DNA of 36,724 nt from Agromyces mediolanus (GTDB lineage: Bacteria; Actinomycetota; Actinomycetes; Actinomycetales; Microbacteriaceae), in NCBI RefSeq assembly GCF_014648575.1, contig NZ_BMRJ01000003.1, positions 186,933 to 223,656 on the forward strand. The letters are read 5' to 3'. Below the pieces are notes generated by a model. That model worked only from the letters and a program-made list of their open reading frames with translations, searched no databases and was not told the origin of the DNA. Positions 34,712-36,724 of the stretch are shown piece by piece. A program made the position numbers and the translations under genes. Position 1 is the stretch's first letter, and every line of letters begins with the position of its first letter.

Positions 34712-36724
34712 ATGTCGAAGCGACGTCTGGGTTCGATGCTGCTGGCGCTCGGCGCCGTCATCGCCGCGGTGGCCGCGCCCACGGGCATCGCGCACGCGGA
34801 GGATCCGGTCGCCTTCGGCAGCTCCCCCGTCGTCGATCAGGCCGGGGTGCTCGGCGATCAGCTCGCCTCCGTCGAGCAGTCCCTCGCCGATGCCGGCGAG
34901 CGCAGCGGCCGCCAGCTCTACGTGGCCTACGTCGACGAGTTCACGAACCCCTCGTCCGCCGTCGAATGGGCGGCGGACACCGCGGTCGGCGCGAACATGG
35001 GTGCCGAGGACTACCTCCTCGCCGTCGCGGTCGACGGCCGTGCCTACTACCTCTCGGCCGACCAGAACGCCTCGCTCTCCGACGCCGAGCTCGATCGGAT
35101 CAGCTCCGAGATCATCGAGCCCCGGCTCCGCGACGGCGACTGGGCCGGCGCCGCCACCGCCGCAGCCGACGCGATCGCCGGCGGCAGCGGCGCGGGCGTC
35201 GGCGGGTGGGGATGGCTCATCGCCCTCCTCCTCGTGGCGGCCGTCGTGGTCGTCATCGTGCTCGTCGTCCGCGCACGCCGCCGTCGCGGCGCCGGGTCCA
35301 CCGGCCCGGCCGGCCCTCCGCCGCCGTCGCTCGAGGAGCTGCGCCGCACGGCGGGCGGCGCGCTCGTGCAGATCGACGACGCGCTGAAGACGAGCGAGGA
35401 GGAGCTCGGCTTCGCGGTCGCCTCCTACGGTGACGAGGCGACCGCCCCGTTCCGCGAGGCGCTCACCGCGGCGAAGGGCAAGGTGCGGGAGGCGTTCGCG
35501 ATCCAGCAGCAGCTCGACGACGAGGTCCCGGACACCGACGAGCAGCGCCGCGAGTGGTACTCGACGATCATCCGGGTGACGGCCGAGGCGGACGCGCTGC
35601 TCGACGCGCAGGCCGAGCGCTTCGACGCCCTCCGCGAGCTCGAGCGCACCGCCCCAGAGGCCCTCGCCCGGGTGCGCCAGACGGCCGCGGCGGTCGAGAC
35701 GAACGCCGCGCCCGCCGCCGCCCGGCTGACCTCGCTCCAGGCCCAGTACGCGCCGTCGGCGCTCGCGGCGATCGCCGACAACCCCGCGCAGGCCAGGGCC
35801 CGCCTCGACTTCGCCCGCGAGTCGATGGCCGAGGCCGACGCGGCGCTCGCCCGGGGCGAGCAGGGGCCCGCCGCCGTCGAGATCCGGGCCGCCGAGGAGG
35901 CCGTCGACCAGGCGAAGCTGCTCGCGGCCGCGGTGGAACGGCTCGCGGCCGAGCTCGCCGCGGCCGATGCGGCGATCTCCGCCGGTGCCGCCGACCTCGA
36001 GCAGGACGTGCAGACCGCCCGCGCGATGCCGGGTGGGGAGCTCGCCGCGCTCGCCGAGCAGACCGCCGCCGAGGCCGCCGCGCTGCGCGGCGCGCTCGCC
36101 GCGACCCCGCGCGATCCGCTCGCGCTCCAGGCTCGGCTCACGCAGGCCAATGCCGCCATCGACCAGGCGATCGCCGGCGCGCGCGATGCCGCCGAACGCG
36201 CCCAACGCGCCGCGGCTCAGCTGCAGCGCACGCTCGCCGCCGCCTCGGCGAAGGCGCAGACGGCCGAGGACTACATCGTCGCGCGCCGCGGCGCGATCGG
36301 CCCCGAGGCTCGGACCAGGGTCGCCGAGGCCCGCCGGCTCGTCTCGGAGGCCGGCACGCAGGCGTCCGGCGACCCCGTCGCGGCGCTCGCCACCGCGCAG
36401 CAGGCCGAGCGCCTCGCCGACGAGGCGATCTCGCTCGCCCGCACCGACGTCGGCGGCTTCGGCGGCGGCGGGTACGGCGCCGGCTACGGCGGTGGCGCGG
36501 CCCCGGCCGGTCGCAGCTCCGGCGGCGACCTCTTCGGCGCGGTGCTGGGCGGCATCCTCATCGACAACCTGCTCGGCGGCGGGGGCGGCGGCCGTCGCTC
36601 GAGCGGCGGCTGGGGCGGCGGCTCCGGCTCCTCCGGGGGCTTCGGCGGATTCGGCGGCGGCGGCAGCTCCGGGCGCCGCTCCGCCGGCAGCTTCGGCGGC
36701 TCAGGCACGCGATCCCGCCGCGGG
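34712..36724 (+). CDS. TPM-domain membrane protein with long coiled coil and Gly/Ser tail (3' end beyond window)
   Basis: The frame is open for 671 residues to the window end. A signal peptide (LGSMLLALGAVIAAVAAPTGIAHA, cut near residue 29) is followed by an extracytoplasmic TPM domain (about 40-155: VVDQAGVLGDQLASVEQSLA, GAEDYLLAVAVDGRAYYLS). A membrane helix at about 165-187 (GWGWLIALLLVAAVVVVIVL) ends in RARRRR. Next comes about 390 residues of Ala/Glu/Arg-rich coiled coil, and a tail of Gly/Ser/Arg repeats (GGGGGGRRSSGGWGGGSGSS). TPM proteins are common in actinobacteria and some TPM domains have phosphatase or photosystem-repair roles; none is assigned here. GGCGGAGGG precedes the ATG by about 12 nt. 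Confidence 0.88.
   Translation, partial: MSKRRLGSMLLALGAVIAAVAAPTGIAHAEDPVAFGSSPVVDQAGVLGDQLASVEQSLADAGERSGRQLYVAYVDEFTNPSSAVEWAADTAVGANMGAEDYLLAVAVDGRAYYLSADQNASLSDAELDRISSEIIEPRLRDGDWAGAATAAADAIAGGSGAGVGGWGWLIALLLVAAVVVVIVLVVRARRRRGAGSTGPAGPPPPSLEELRRTAGGALVQIDDALKTSEEELGFAVASYGDEATAPFREALTAAKGKVREAFAIQQQLDDEVPDTDEQRREWYSTIIRVTAEADALLDAQAERFDALRELERTAPEALARVRQTAAAVETNAAPAAARLTSLQAQYAPSALAAIADNPAQARARLDFARESMAEADAALARGEQGPAAVEIRAAEEAVDQAKLLAAAVERLAAELAAADAAISAGAADLEQDVQTARAMPGGELAALAEQTAAEAAALRGALAATPRDPLALQARLTQANAAIDQAIAGARDAAERAQRAAAQLQRTLAAASAKAQTAEDYIVARRGAIGPEARTRVAEARRLVSEAGTQASGDPVAALATAQQAERLADEAISLARTDVGGFGGGGYGAGYGGGAAPAGRSSGGDLFGAVLGGILIDNLLGGGGGGRRSSGGWGGGSGSSGGFGGFGGGGSSGRRSAGSFGGSGTRSRRG

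Overview
The window is high-GC, gene-dense chromosomal DNA from an actinobacterium, most likely a member of the Microbacteriaceae. This placement rests on GC content, GTG and TTG starts, 4-bp ATGA/GTGA overlaps, TAGACT-like -10 boxes, no CCA tail on the tRNA gene, a Rho with a long Arg/Gln/Asn/Gly-rich insert, and a gene order resembling the argS-to-atp block of Mycobacterium tuberculosis. I could not run a database search, so the family placement is an inference.

Layout. 1-2433: a DUF4192-type gene (minus, cut by the window edge) diverges from an alkylation-repair pair, ogt-like and tag. 2470-3821: yaaA and a small P-loop kinase (minus), just downstream of the ATP synthase operon. 3853-11379: the F1Fo ATP synthase operon atpBEFHAGDC and an AtpI-like membrane protein (all minus). 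11376-13447: a WecA-type phosphotransferase and Sua5/TsaC, chained by 4-bp overlaps into the AtpI-like gene. 13553-16534: a DrrAB-like ABC exporter (minus) divergent from a TetR regulator with an unusual charged helical tail. 16544-17422: prmC. 17535-19059: cysK-cysE (plus). 19088-20056: an AbiEi/DUF559-like protein (minus). 20263-28511: prfA, rho, thrB, thrC, hom, lysA (minus). 28675-31165: an LmeA-like DUF2993 protein and argS (minus). 31205-36724 (plus): a lipoprotein, a degenerate ROK regulator, tRNA-Arg(CCG), an ECF sigma factor with a membrane partner, and a TPM-domain coiled-coil protein cut by the window end.

How the genes fit together. The minus-strand backbone argS-lysA-hom-thrC-thrB-rho-prfA-prmC-sua5-wecA-(atpI)-atpBEFHAGDC is the conserved actinobacterial block, combining aspartate-family amino acid synthesis, translation and transcription termination, tRNA modification, cell-envelope lipid-linked sugar synthesis and energy production. 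Here it is broken twice, by cysK-cysE plus the AbiEi-like gene between prfA and prmC, and by the exporter/TetR cassette between prmC and sua5. rpmE, which lies between rho and prfA in M. tuberculosis, is absent. The detached genes prmC and sua5 each have a -10 box almost touching the start codon.

The features most worth a second look are a strongly repeated nonamer, GGATGCCTC, which also forms the exporter terminator; twin inverted operator sites between exporter and regulator; the TetR tail with its own internal Shine-Dalgarno and ATG; a 26-bp perfect palindrome inside the AbiEi-like gene; and symmetrical leaderless promoters between argS and the lipoprotein. No complete novel multi-gene system is evident.
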